Below, piece after piece: positions 35,101 through 43,375 of a stretch of 64,000 nucleotides of DNA. Source of the DNA: Eublepharis macularius (lineage: Eukaryota > Chordata > Lepidosauria > Squamata > Eublepharidae); the NCBI RefSeq assembly GCF_028583425.1, contig NC_072801.1, positions 66,417,766 through 66,481,765 of the forward strand, in the 5' to 3' direction. The position numbers were made by a program, and so were the translations under genes. The notes below the pieces were generated by a model, which made no database searches, had not been told where the DNA came from, and saw nothing but the letters and a program-made list of their open reading frames with translations. Every line of letters begins with the position of its first letter. Within the stretch, counting starts at the first letter, position 1.

Positions 35101-38100
35101 AGCATGTATGAAATTTGGAAATGATCAAGGAGAAAATAAATTATTTTGTCAGCACTGAGAGTGATTGAAAACTATCCAGATATTTGGTTGTTCCCTGGGG
35201 GTCTAAGTGCATGTTATATTTTCACAAGGAAACATCAAGGATAGTTTGGAGCAACATAATTGAATTTCGATCAGGAGAACAATACAATAGGGGTACATAT
35301 ATATATGTACTGAACAGATTTTTGTCATTCTTACATTCTCGCAACCCTCCCTGCCCCTGGCTCTTTCACTCTGGAAAAATTGGCAAGTACAAGATCTCTT
35401 TCTCCAAAGCCATGATACTGGTCCATTTGGGATCCTGCGTGACTGAGAAACATCACCAAATACTAGTCCAGCATACACATCATTGTCCCTTCTGTTAGGC
35501 CATGGGAGCAACAAGAACGTGGATGGATTTGGGCATCAATACAAGAGACTGACAGCAAGAAGGGACATGAGCTTGGAAGAGTCACTGACCAGTCAAAATA
35601 AGGCTTGTCTGATTATGTCACCTATTCGAGTTGGAGAAGAAAAATATTTGCTACCCTAATTCATTCCCGTTTGAACTGAAATTAAGTGAACATTATGAAG
35701 GAAATTACCTCAAGAATGATTATCTGTTTCTTCATTTTTATATGTACAAGTCATTAAGTTATGCATGTATTCATGCTGAAAGAGCAGAAGGGAACTAATA
35801 GATCTCTCACAGAATTTTACGTTAGTATGTTTCAGCATCCCTCCCCCAAACAATCATTTTTCTGAGGAAAAAGGTCTTCCAAAGTACATTCTCTGTCAAA
35901 AAATAGAACTGTTTTAACAGTCTCCTTTTGTACTTTCTTCTCATGCTGAACGTCCTATGGATGTTCAGAGTTAATATGGTTTGAATTCAAAGAGAAATAA
36001 GAATTGTATGAACCTACACAAATTAATTTTGGAGAAATGCATAAAATGCATATATCTTGTGTTAAAAAAAGCCTCATTAACCTATTTTCTGAACCCAAAA
36101 GTAGGATGAGGTGTGACTGATAGGAGCTGAGCCTCACCTGCCATGGCTGAATATTCCCAAGTTTTCTCCTCTCTGCAAATCCCTTTGCTCTCCGCTTGAA
36201 ACTTGACAAATGCAGGGCATGGAGAGCATGTGCAAAGGAGTAAACAGCATTATAGACGCTGTAGCTATGGCCAGACATTCTCATTTCAAACCTGCGTTCA
36301 GGGAGGCTTCTCAACTTCTCCTTTCCAGTGCAGAGAGGAAGGAAGTGTTGCTTTAATTCAGGAAAAGAACACCGAAATATCGCTGACCAGTAAATGCGGA
36401 AATCCACATAAAAATCAAGCGGATTGATGCTATCGAGGAAATCCTCAAATCCTGGTCCCAAGTTTGTGTGCTGACGGAAAGACAAAGTACCGTTGAGAGA
36501 TTTTGCTGTGAATGCGTTCTTCTGAAACAGAGCTGTGAAATCCAGCTTAGCAGTTATGATCCACACCCGCTCCATTGGATTGAAGTAATGATGACCTTCG
36601 TATGTATGTAGAATTAGTCGTAATCCTGCCATAGACATAAAATCCCCATGGACAAGAATGACATTCCCTTTCTTCGATGAGAGAGAAGATAAACCTGTCA
36701 GGACTGTCCTGATAGTATTTTCTGCTTTATTGAATACAATTGGCATCATTTGCGTGAAAGCAAGGCAAATGTTGTTCTGGAGGAGCCTGGGTCTCAGGGT
36801 CTGCAGAAAAGTTTCTCCACTCTCATCATCGGACGTGATGAGACCAACCCACGTCCATCCGAAATGCTGAAGCAGCTGAACTATCCCAACATAGTGAAGA
36901 TTTTCATTCGGAAACATCTGGTACAAAGATGGGAACTGAACTTGATCACTCAGCACTGGATCAAAAGGGCCATAAGTGAGCTAATATAAAAAGGGTTAAA
37001 AAGTTATGTTTTGGCATTGGGAAATGGATTGCTGTGTTTTCCGAGACTTAAATCTTAGAGGAAATAAATTTAATCCTTCAACACATATTGTAATCCAAAT
37101 CTTACTGGTTTTGCAGATACAATTCATATTCATAGACCCTACTAGGAAATCTGGGACTGAGCTAAATTCCAGTGCGGAATAATGTGGTCTGGGGACATAT
37201 TTGTTCCTGGAATTCCAGGAAGGCCCCAGGAGTTATGACCTTCCAATCTCCCATTCGTATTCTGCCTCGTTAGTTCCTGTCGCAATGCATGAGCAGAAGA
37301 GGCCTGCGGTCCTCAAAGGGGTTTGTTGGAATAAAAGCAGGTTAGATTTTTAGGTCTGTTTTATAGAAATCTACAACTTCTGATGTGGAGAAAAGTATCT
37401 ATTTGGAGAATGGGTTGAGCAGCTCCACTACGAAGCTCTGATACCTGCTATGCATTCACCTGAGGACACATACAGGCCTCGCGCCATACGGGAACTCTAG
37501 TCCCCTCAGCTTCTACTGTATGATGGCTGGTCAAGCTGTCCCATGATGAGGTCTGTCAATGTTGGAGGCTTTTTGCAATAATTGTACACTGTTGCTATAA
37601 TGTTATTTATGGAAATGTTATTATTATGCTACCATATTTTAACTTTTATGTGGTTGTAATCTGCAAGGTGAATGAATTAAAAGTCTAATAAATAAATAAA
37701 TAAATAAATACTTGTGGTATCTTGTAGTTTGTTAACATGTTGGCCATCTGAATTGAGTTTTGAGAGGAGACTTCACCGATGAATGCCAGAATTTTCCTCC
37801 TGTTGCAGTTGTAATTGGTGGGATTCCGTAACAAGAAGTAGAGGAAATTGAGTGTGTTCAAACTAGTTGTCATTACGCTGAGTTGATTGTCATTCCCCAT
37901 ATATTTCAATGAAATGTTGGGCAAGAGATGGTTATTCTGGTTGATCTCATTTACAGCAAAAACAAGGGACAGGAAATGCTGCAAGTATTTAGGGGCTACC
38001 CTGTAGAGAGATTTCCATGTGTAACAGAGAAACAAAAGACTATTGTTACCACCCACTTCTAGCTGCAGACACTGTATCAGCAGTTGAAACTCTTATTTCA

Positions 38101-39758
38101 AATTACAGTTAGATGCAATGTTGACTCTTCAGGCAATCACTAATCACAACAGTCACAAAGGTGCTTCCTAGTTGCTTGTAAGATTGTCCTTCTGGTGGGC
38201 ACCAATATCCATGGCTAGATGTTCAAATATGATGCCATCATTGACAGAGAATCCCATCTCCGGCTCCACATTTTCACTCCCATTTAAACAGCTCAAAAGT
38301 GACCATATCATCAAAACCTCCTAGCTCCATCATCTCAAAACAGCCTTTCTGTCTCTCCAGATATTTGCACATGTTCTTTAAAAATACCATGGCTTATCTC
38401 AGCAAGAGAGGGACTCCTCTGCCTTAGAGCAACTCAAAGCTGTGATGTGATTTAAGAATTCTAAGGAAACTTGAAAACCATTTTTCAGAATGGAGGCAAG
38501 AAACTTCATCTTTAGAGCTGTCAAATGGGAAAATGAAGTACTCAGTTTGTTTAACTTTCTGTGCTAGGGAAACCCTGAAAAGTCTGAAAAATTAATAGGA
38601 GTTCAGATTCATGCATGATTTGTTTTTCCTTTCAGTCTTCCATGATGCCTTAATATGAGAATTGGCCATCTGGAAAAGCCTTGTACCCAAGATGGTATCG
38701 AAGATTTAGCTGTTACTGTAGAGCTGTGATTTCCTTACAGAAATCTTTCCCCTAAGAATGATACAAAATTACACGTCTTTATCTAAAAGGCTATATGATA
38801 AAGCCGAGGGCAAATAAGTGTGCTATGGGTTTAAACATACTATATGCATCCCCATTTTTCCCAATCTCCATGAAAAAACTTCTTTAAAAAAGTCTTCATT
38901 TTTTCAGTATCTTGGAATAGTTTTAGTCCTGAGTGCCAGGATTATGAACTATGATAACTAGCACATATAAGTACAAATGCAATTATTTCAGTCAGAAAGA
39001 CAGAGTCTTTATACACAGCACAAGGTCTGTATATAAAAAGTTACATGATAAAGCTGTTGGCAAATGAGTGTGCTATGTGTTTAAACATACTACACCCACC
39101 CCACTTTTTTGGATCGCCATGAAAACATTTCTTTTTTAAAAAAAATAAATCTTCATTTTTTTCAGTGTCTTGGAAATGGTTTAGTTCTTTATATCAGCAT
39201 TGAGAATTAGGATAACCAGCACGAGTACATACAAATCCAATTATTTCAAACAGAAAGAGAAGGAAGTACGTGTTTTACAGCAACTCAAAAGTGTGATGTG
39301 ATTTAACATTTCAAATAAAAGTTATCTGCATCCAGGTAAACTAGGTGCATCCCTAGTTTTTTGGACCTCTGTGAAAATGCATCTCTGAAGATGGCTTCTT
39401 TGTTGACTATATCTCATAAATTGTTTAGTCCAGAGTTCTAGACTAGAGATTAGAGTTCTTCTAAGAAATATTGCAGATGGATTAATCAATGAAGGAGCTC
39501 TTACCAAAAATGTTTCACATAGTCTTCTGGCTTTGTAAAGTTGAGTATTTCTACAATTGCAGATGAATAGGATCCTAATATGACGATAGTAGAATTCGTT
39601 CTATGGAACTCACATTTATCTTGACTGCACACAGAACTCAACTTTATGCTGAAAGTGTGAGGACTGAGCAAGAGGAAGAATAGCATTAACAAAAGCCATT
39701 TGCGTGTCTGCAGTTTTCTGCTCCAGTCCTTGCTGACCTCCTGCATTATGACCCACAT
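19248..39758 (-). CDS. V2R gene A: complete six-exon vomeronasal type-2 receptor
   Basis: Gene-level entry. Exons in coding order: 39758-39505, 38000-37712, 36980-36138, 34114-33887, 20693-20567, 20158-19248. These lengths (254, 289, 843, 228, 127, 911) sum to 2,652 nt, 883 codons plus stop, and all phases agree. Layout: signal peptide near residues 20-35, Venus-flytrap ligand domain over exons 1-4, cysteine-rich linker in exon 5, seven membrane helices in exon 6. V2Rs are class C GPCRs of the vomeronasal organ that detect peptide or water-soluble chemosignals; 850-900 residues is usual. Intron 4 is 13.2 kb and filled with transposons. The one weak point is the exon 2 donor, altered by a retroposon insertion. 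Exon calls rest on family structure, intact frames and the paralogous units B and C; splicing itself is inferred. Confidence 0.88.
20567..20693 (-). CDS. V2R gene A exon 5 (cysteine-rich linker)
   Basis: A 127-bp exon (usual V2R length about 124 bp) from acceptor TTAG to donor GTAAGG. It encodes [17 protein letters not shown], then [18 protein letters not shown], the NCD3G-type cysteine-rich domain that couples ligand-domain closure to the membrane helices. It ends in phase 1; the single G joins AT of exon 6 to give the Asp of the conserved DADQC. Confidence 0.92.
21040..21435 (-). repeat. Ngaro split repeat B2 (3' end)
   Basis: 396-bp copy of B1 that ends the element at 21040, next to host CCCAT. 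Confidence 0.9.
21436..21614 (-). repeat. Extra segment between Ngaro A2 and B2
   Basis: 179 bp that is present neither after A1 nor before B1. A related sequence occurs in the remnant at 18650-19047, so it is a family feature rather than a stray insertion. Confidence 0.5.
21615..21792 (-). repeat. Ngaro split repeat A2
   Basis: 178-bp copy of A1 lying directly against B1. The A2/B1 border (GCCGCAT|TGCCACC on plus) corresponds to the joined ends of the circular intermediate. Confidence 0.9.
21793..22221 (-). repeat. Ngaro split repeat B1
   Basis: 429 bp, matching B2 except for 31 bp near 21970-22000 that B2 lacks and a few substitutions. Confidence 0.9.
22245..22865 (-). CDS. Ngaro SGNH-family hydrolase frame
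   Basis: A 206-codon uninterrupted frame with the SGNH blocks in order: block [12 protein letters not shown] (Ser in GHS), block [12 protein letters not shown] (Asn), block [13 protein letters not shown] (Asp and His). Such esterase/lipase-like domains are known in vertebrate Ngaro elements; their job is not established. There is no ATG before block I: the frame opens after a TGA and overlaps the end of the recombinase by a few bases in another frame, so it is probably made by frameshift or reinitiation. It is the only main frame of this element with no visible break. Confidence 0.85.
   Translation of the reverse strand: MLIDCFLGYGARGARQHILICGHSYVFWAAHQARRTAVGTQLGLSEKAVPEWQGCRGLRWSGLLPLLFGLGRDSPHILVIHLGGNDLGMLQGKALSAQAQADLRLISERWPGVLIIWSAMVPRLVWREAGSRKAIERVRMKANRAMQKALEGGLGVYLPHPRIRAGVPGLYRGDGVHLSEVGNQIFLDDLGQGLQLALGYQWGAKA
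22859..23839 (-). pseudogene. Ngaro tyrosine recombinase, one in-frame TAG
   Basis: A 327-codon frame read through a TAG at 23209-23207. The N-terminal core-binding part has [16 protein letters not shown] and [19 protein letters not shown]. The catalytic part keeps the first Arg ([11 protein letters not shown]), the His-x-x-Arg box ([11 protein letters not shown]), the Trp (VGRWKSAAY) and the nucleophilic Tyr in YRSYVRP. It would integrate circular cDNA without target duplication. The open frame precedes any good [11 protein letters not shown] (codon 19) is the first. The TAG follows RWSKTDQ and may be a C-to-T change of CAG. Confidence 0.9.
23701..24598 (-). pseudogene. Ngaro RT remnant plus RNase H
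   Basis: From about 24598 the frame encodes the end of the reverse transcriptase ([44 protein letters not shown]). Fingers and palm with the catalytic DD box are absent. After a frameshift near 24350 comes RNase H ([70 protein letters not shown]) with all four acidic residues D, E, D, D. Its role would be removing RNA from the cDNA hybrid. The frame overlaps the recombinase by 139 nt. Confidence 0.87.
24579..26045 (-). pseudogene. Ngaro Gag, interrupted by one TAG
   Basis: 489 codons from ATG 26045 ([15 protein letters not shown]). It has a basic N-terminus, acidic [12 protein letters not shown], and a capsid-like core with [18 protein letters not shown] and [19 protein letters not shown], typical of DIRS/Ngaro Gag. 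A TAG at 24803-24801 stops it after codon 414. In the same frame beyond the stop follows a cysteine/histidine zinc finger ([20 protein letters not shown]), so the stop is a mutation inside Gag, not its natural end. The natural end is not certain because a deletion follows. Confidence 0.85.
26046..26819 (-). promoter_or_regulatory. Ngaro CG-rich 5' leader
   Basis: About 770 bp between A1 and the Gag start, very rich in CG dinucleotides from 26330 to 26815, with a perfect 14-bp palindrome GTAGACGCGTCTAC at 26801-26814. It likely holds the promoter; this is inference from position and composition. Open frames here are by-products of GC richness. Confidence 0.45.
26820..26997 (-). repeat. Ngaro split repeat A1
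   Basis: 178 bp at the 5' end of the element, starting (minus strand) ATGCGGCACTTACCCGGC. Differs from A2 at a few positions, mostly CG in A1 versus CA/TG in A2, consistent with methylated-CG decay. Confidence 0.9.
26998..28869. other. V2R gene A intron 4 backbone
   Basis: Continues the ancestral intron after the Ngaro insertion and matches 51170-53082 of unit B at a high level with small indels. No exon or further transposon identified with confidence. Confidence 0.6.
28870..29070 (-). mobile_element. Penelope-type repeat (family 2)
   Basis: Begins GTGGGTAGCCAAGTTGGGCT and contains the GTCGCACCTTAGAGAATAAC block characteristic of a widespread reptile Penelope terminal repeat, usually written with its 3' GTAGCC end. 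Copies at 53090-53285 and, inverted, 58914-59109 in unit B. Related repeats in reptiles carry a hammerhead core; here it is degenerate. Confidence 0.5.
29325..30584 (+). mobile_element. 5'-truncated Penelope-like element between inverted repeats
   Basis: The coding fragment (29462-30350) is bounded by inverted copies of one sequence: 29325-29459 and 30454-30584. Penelope-like elements often carry terminal pseudo-LTRs in direct or inverted arrangement. A minisatellite of 12-bp units (TGCACTGGCGTA, 29294-29327) sits at the left edge. Unit B lacks the insertion. Confidence 0.75.
29462..30350 (+). pseudogene. Penelope RT C-terminus and GIY-YIG endonuclease
   Basis: Frames in order encode the end of the Penelope reverse transcriptase ([20 protein letters not shown]), a linker ([34 protein letters not shown]), a Cys cluster ([12 protein letters not shown]) and the GIY-YIG nuclease ([27 protein letters not shown]). 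The nuclease nicks target DNA for reverse transcription. A frameshift or stop lies near 29560-29600 and the 5' part is missing, so it is inactive. The longest uninterrupted part is 29678-30334. Confidence 0.85.
30765..30895 (+). mobile_element. Penelope pseudo-LTR fragment with hammerhead-like core
   Basis: Contains CTGACGA (30774-30780), a five-base-pair stem GAGAA/TTCTC (30782-30786, 30792-30796) and GAAA (30797-30800), then the 3' block ending CTACTACAGACTAACACGGC. The same block occurs at 31865-32005, 60863-60982 (minus) and 63010-63140. Confidence 0.65.
31865..32005 (+). mobile_element. Penelope pseudo-LTR fragment
   Basis: Holds CTGATGA at 31878-31884 and CGAAAGC downstream with a weaker stem than other copies, then the CTACTACAGACTAACACGGC block. 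Shared by unit B at 63010-63150, so older than the duplication. Confidence 0.65.
32112..33568 (-). mobile_element. Solo LTR (retrovirus-like), 418 bp plus nested palindrome
   Basis: Plus-strand ends TGTCAGAC and CCTGGCA with a 5-bp duplication GCACC/GTACC (32107-32111, 33569-33573). A reversed AATAAA (TTTATTG near 32190) places it in minus orientation. Unit B is uninterrupted here (GCACCTTTCAAA at 63247), proving the insertion. Bases 32240-33278 are a later nested insertion. No internal coding region remains. Confidence 0.8.
32240..33263. mobile_element. ~1-kb palindromic insertion with 15-bp target duplication
   Basis: Arms 32240-32727 and 32742-33229 are reverse complements over 488 bp with no mismatch or indel that I could find, around a 14-bp spacer; a 34-bp tail follows. 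GTCCATAATCCAAGG flanks both sides (32225-32239, 33264-33278). Each arm contains CTGAAGAAGGGG...CGGAAACGGG, like Penelope hammerhead cores, and a TACGCCAGTGCATACGCCAG edge like the minisatellite of the Penelope copy at 29294. I infer a Penelope-derived head-to-head copy. Confidence 0.8.
33887..34114 (-). CDS. V2R gene A exon 4
   Basis: A 228-bp phase 0/0 exon with a polypyrimidine-rich acceptor ending TCTAG and donor CAG|GTGTGA. The translation contains [44 protein letters not shown] and ends NHKYNQ, the classic V2R exon 4 pattern that closes the second lobe of the ligand domain. It is interrupted by stop codons outside these boundaries in the same frame, so no long open frame marks it. The paralogous copy at 63564-63791 has the same length and splice sites. 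Confidence 0.9.
34771..34886. mobile_element. Harbinger-like MITE
   Basis: GGGCCAAGCTACACATGACG at the left is mirrored with a few changes at the right. Same family as 49102-49219. Target duplication not clear in this copy. Confidence 0.65.
34887..36137 (-). other. V2R gene A intron 3 remainder
   Basis: Intron backbone, partly alignable with bases 150-2600 of unit C. No exon or definite transposon recognised. Confidence 0.5.
36138..36980 (-). CDS. V2R gene A exon 3 (main Venus-flytrap exon)
   Basis: This 843-bp exon is open in phase 0 from an acceptor TATATTAG to a donor CAG|GTGAGG. Recognisable V2R blocks in order are [60 protein letters not shown] and LGNIQPWQ. It forms most of the extracellular ligand-binding module (ANF_receptor-like fold). 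It is the longest V2R extracellular exon and matches unit C after the first 41 codons, which unit C has lost. Confidence 0.9.
37472..37710 (+). mobile_element. Short LINE-type retroposon at exon 2 donor
   Basis: About 239 bp ending in AAATAAATAAATAAATAAATA and starting AGGCCTCGCGCC, inserted antisense to the gene. Unit C reads CACATACCTGTGGTATC without it. A 4-bp target duplication (ATAC) puts GTAT back next to the exon. The 3' (AAAT)n tail suggests an L2-like LINE. Confidence 0.72.
37712..38000 (-). CDS. V2R gene A exon 2 (ligand-binding domain, lobe 1)
   Basis: The acceptor (CTACAG) ends at 38001. The reading frame contains the conserved core [11 protein letters not shown], an asparagine-rich [10 protein letters not shown] stretch and ends [11 protein letters not shown], the usual V2R exon 2 ending. 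It is 289 bp, one codon shorter than unit C. The donor reads CAA|GTATTT, weaker than the CAG|GTATGT of unit C: positions -1 and +5 have both lost G because a retroposon (37472-37710) sits directly against the exon. The exon reads through without stops; whether this donor is used is unknown. Confidence 0.8.
38001..39504 (-). other. V2R gene A intron 1
   Basis: Contains a tandem repeat of about 250 bp (38755-39005 and 39005-39260, sharing TCTTCATTTTTT...CAGT and AATTATTTCA...CAGAAAGA). Similar but differently arranged to the gene C intron. No coding sequence. Confidence 0.5.
39505..39758 (-). CDS. V2R gene A exon 1 (signal peptide and N-terminus)
   Basis: The ATG at 39758 starts MWVIMQEVS, matching MSVTMQEVS at the same place in unit C, which fixes the start; the second ATG four codons later is an alternative. 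A hydrophobic leucine-rich run at about residues 21-33 is a signal peptide for export to the dendritic membrane. Cysteines and a glycine-serine-tyrosine segment ([20 protein letters not shown]) open the ligand domain. The exon ends in phase 2 at 39505 with donor GTAAGAG, as in unit C. Confidence 0.82.
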
Positions 39759-40568
39759 GCCAGCCAGTGGCTATTAAAAGAGGTTACTGAAAATCAAGTT
39801 CTTTTCAAAGGATAATATTCCTGCCTATGTTTCCATGCAAGCTGTAATTTCAAGATTCAGTCTGGCAGAGCTCTGCCTTTCTCAAGGTAACCCCACAGAT
39901 CTCTGTGATTTGACCTTTCACGGTCCGTGCTGTTTAATTTGACAGTTTTTTATCATTCTTTTTGCAGTTGACATCAGGCTGTGTGTGTGAAGCAGAGTCT
40001 GATCATAGTGATTTTGATAACTACATGGCAGAGATAAAATAACATTTTCCCAGATGCCCCAAATCTTTCCAGAAGCAGAAAAGATACCTCTGGGGTGCTC
40101 CAATACAGCCAATTTCTTTCCTTCCTCAAAATAGTAAGAGGGAGATCAAAGTGCATCCCTGATTGCTAGTTTGGTGCTTTGAGTCCTAGAACAAGAATGT
40201 TAATTCACCCTGACCAGCCACATTGAACAAGAACAATCTTCTGTGGGAAAAACTTTCATCTGCCTCATATATCTGTAAGAAGTCTTGAGAAGTTCTGAAT
40301 ATTAATTTCTTCAGGTCAACGGATCTTGTTCCTCATAACTGGCACTGAAGCATAACAATCTAGTCATGGATGTGTGTGACATGAAAATCTCTCCCAAGCA
40401 GCTGGCTGCAAGCTCATCCCCTTGGTACCTAGCTCTAAACCCCAGCCAAGACAGACTATCATGCATAGATGCAACAAGTTGCCACTCCCTTGACTCCTGC
40501 ATTAGATGCTGCCTAGTTTCCTGCAACTTGTTGGACCAGCCCTGACTCTGCAGTTGCCTACTCCTGAC

Positions 40569-42581
40569 TAGCGATGCGCATGAACAGGAAAAAAACCCCG
40601 AACACATCGTTTGTTGTTCATTCCCAACAATGAACACAAACAGACGAACAGAACTGAACATGTCCCGTTAACAAACATGGTCAGTGTCTGGTGTTCGTCA
40701 GTGCCAGAGTGGCCTCCTTAGCAATTAGAGAGCCCATATTCACAGGGAATGTGCAGCAGGCTCCTCTCCAGCCATCACCCAAGTTGGATCAACATTGCAA
40801 TATGGATCTCAGAGTTATATATTCCCAAATTCGATGACCCCAGGAAACTCCCATTCAACTCAAATCGAGGCACGCTCCCCAGTTCCCTTTGGCCCTGTGT
40901 GGTGTCCTGAAGGTGAGCCGCCGCACCTTGCATGAGTGGGGGGTCTAGCCTCTGGCCGGGGGAACCTCCCATGTGCCTTCCCACCAGGCCTGTGGGTAGG
41001 AGGCGGATATTATCTGCTAACGCAGCAAGATGGTTGAATACTGTGGCCGCCGGGTGGTCAGGGAGAGGGAGAACAAAGCAGTTCCGGGTGAGGCAATGAG
41101 CTGCTCTTGGAAGATCCTGCGAGGGGGACGAGAAGACCCCAAATCAGTGGCTGCTGGCATCAACCACCTCCCTGCCATCACGTAAAGGAGGGGACGGGGC
41201 GTGCAATTCGTTGGGAAGAGCTGTTAGTACCTGAGAGGGAGAGGTATGGACCAAGATTTGGAAAGCTCCCGAGCATTTGAAGTCCTCGTCCACGGAACCC
41301 ACCTTCCTGCCTGAGCAGAAACGATGGATTGGATGGACAGGAAAGATATTTGGAAGGGGTCAAAGTGGTACCAGAGAGGAAGAGGAGTGCGCCTGGGGAA
41401 AGTCGAATGGCGCAGGCAGCCTGCCAGCCACCCACACTGCCTTTTGCCTTTCCTGCAGGATAAGGGGTGGCCAGTTTGTGGGAAAAGCAAAAGGCAGCAC
41501 AGGTAGCTGGGAGGCCACCCACGCCATTCGTCTTTTCCTAGGACAAGGGGCGCACGGGCAAGCTAGCCGCCCTTTGGTGGCTGGGAGGCTGCCCACGCCA
41601 TTCGTCTTTTCCCAGGACAAGGGGTCCACGGGCAAGCCAGCGGCCCCTTGTCCTGGGGAAAGGCAAAAGGCAGCGCGGATGGCTGGGAGGCCGCCTGCAC
41701 CATTTGTCTTTCCCCAGGACAAGGGGCGCGCGGGCAAGCCGGCCGCCCCTTGTCTTGCGGGGCAGGTGAATGGCGCAGGCAGCCTCTGAGCCACTCACAC
41801 TGCCACCAGATCTGCAGCATGCTGGGACAGCCGGTTTGCTGCGTGGGGGGGGGACCCAGGAGCGTGCGTGCACAAGAGCCTGACTACGGTTGCCCTGGGC
41901 ACTGGCAACTGTAGATCTGTCTCTGGTGTGAATGTCCCCTCCCTGAGGGGAGGCGGCTCGTTACCGTCTCCCCATGCCAGCCAGGCCTGGCAGCTGCCAC
42001 CATCACCCACCTTCCCACATAGCTGAGAATAGCAGCACACCCCGCTTTGGCCTCCCCGATCCCCAAACCGCAGATCAGAAATGGGAGATGACAGGAGTGC
42101 TTTGGTGATTTGGGGTTGTCGCTGGCTTGGATCCACTAACAGCTTGATCGGGAATTTTTTTGGATCGTGCCCACAGAACTGCCTAACAGGGTTTGCAGGG
42201 ATGAGATTGGAGTTCCAATGGCTACAGAACACCCCCTCTCCCTCCCTTCCCTCTGGTATCTGCATCCATGTTACCGATTGTAACCAATTTGCAGCTCCAT
42301 GCTTGGAAGGAAGACCTGCACATCACACTAAGTAGGGCTTTGATTAGAGTGTCTGGGGCAACAGAGGGAGTGCAGAAAGAGTTCAGGGAGTCCCTCCCTC
42401 CGTTGCCGAGGCAATTGATTGAAGGCGCCTGAGTGTCTAGCTTCCTGAACGGCAGCTGAGCACAACAAACAAGGCTTGCGATGACCACCGGTTTAGCTGG
42501 AATGGCGAGCATTCGCGAGCAGCTGGGCAGCCTGTTCATTGTTTTTTTTTCCATTGGTAATGCTGTTCGTGCCCATGTCTA
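40569..42581. mobile_element. Non-autonomous hAT element (2.0 kb)
   Basis: Ends TAGCGATGCGCATGAACA and (reverse) TAGACATGGGCACGAACA, flanked by CTCCTGAC and GTCCTGAC, an 8-bp duplication with one change. No transposase. Its middle holds GC-rich tandem repeats (41440-41790) built on GGCAAGCCGGCCGCCCCTTG, which generate spurious long frames. Confidence 0.82.
41440..41790. repeat. GC-rich minisatellite inside hAT
   Basis: Several imperfect copies of a unit of roughly 60-70 bp containing GACAAGGGGCGC(A/G)CGGGCAAGC, partly in both orientations. Confidence 0.6.
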
Positions 42582-43375
42582 GTCCTGACTCTGTTGTTAC
42601 TTTGTGGACTGATCCTTGGACCAGACTATGTGCTTTCGACCTAGGACTGGACTTTGACCATGCTGCAGGAAGTAGCCCTCCTGTCTGACACTTCTACACT
42701 CTTGGCAACACAGCCCATGCTGCCCTGGCCTGGAACCCAAAAGTTTACTTCCACCCAAACCCCCACGGCATGGATGTGGCTGCAGCAACTCCGGAGAGCC
42801 TCACTGCATTGAAAGACCAGATCAAGTCTCTCACACACTGGCCACACTGCAACTGCAGATTGCTACCCTCCATGCTGCACTTACTTTACCTCTGCTTGGT
42901 CAACATCACAGACTAATTCTAGGGCAATGTGGAGGAATTCCCTGCCTTCCTCTCCCAGTGTCTGCTTTACCTTGAACTCCAGGCCAGAGGTTCCCCCAAA
43001 GACAAGATAAAGGTTTGTGCCATTAGCCTCTTAAAGGGGACAGGCACCAGGTGGGCACACATTTACTGCTCTGCAAGTCTTTGCTGCTGAGATATTTCCC
43101 GGACTTTGTGTCCTTTGCATACCCCCCCCAAAACTGAAAAGGTCAATAGGAGAATACATGCTGTAAAACAAGAGCAGGACATCCTTGCTCAATACACCTC
43201 TGAATTCCAACTCTTGGCTCAGGATTCGGAATAGACAAGGCACCCCTCATGGACTGGTACCTGGAAGAACTATTGAACAATGTTTTCAGTGAGGCTGTGT
43301 GGATGCTACGCCTCACGAACTTACAAGCTCTGATACTGTTGTGTTTATTAATCAACGAGCGGCTGTAACATGAGA
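42582..43375 (+). pseudogene. Degenerate gypsy gag (second family)
   Basis: Plus-strand pieces read ESLTALKDQIKSL, EFPAFLSQCLLYLELQARG, KVCAISLLKGTGTRWA, ILAQYTSEFQLLAQDSE and APLMDWYLEELLNN...SEAVWMLRLTNLQALIL, the order of a sushi-type gypsy capsid. Stops and frameshifts interrupt it. It ends at the CR1 3' end. Confidence 0.65.

Noticed and set aside
41277..41873. Open frames up to 170 codons in the GC-rich hAT interior
   Set aside because: Built from minisatellite copies, open in several frames and both strands.
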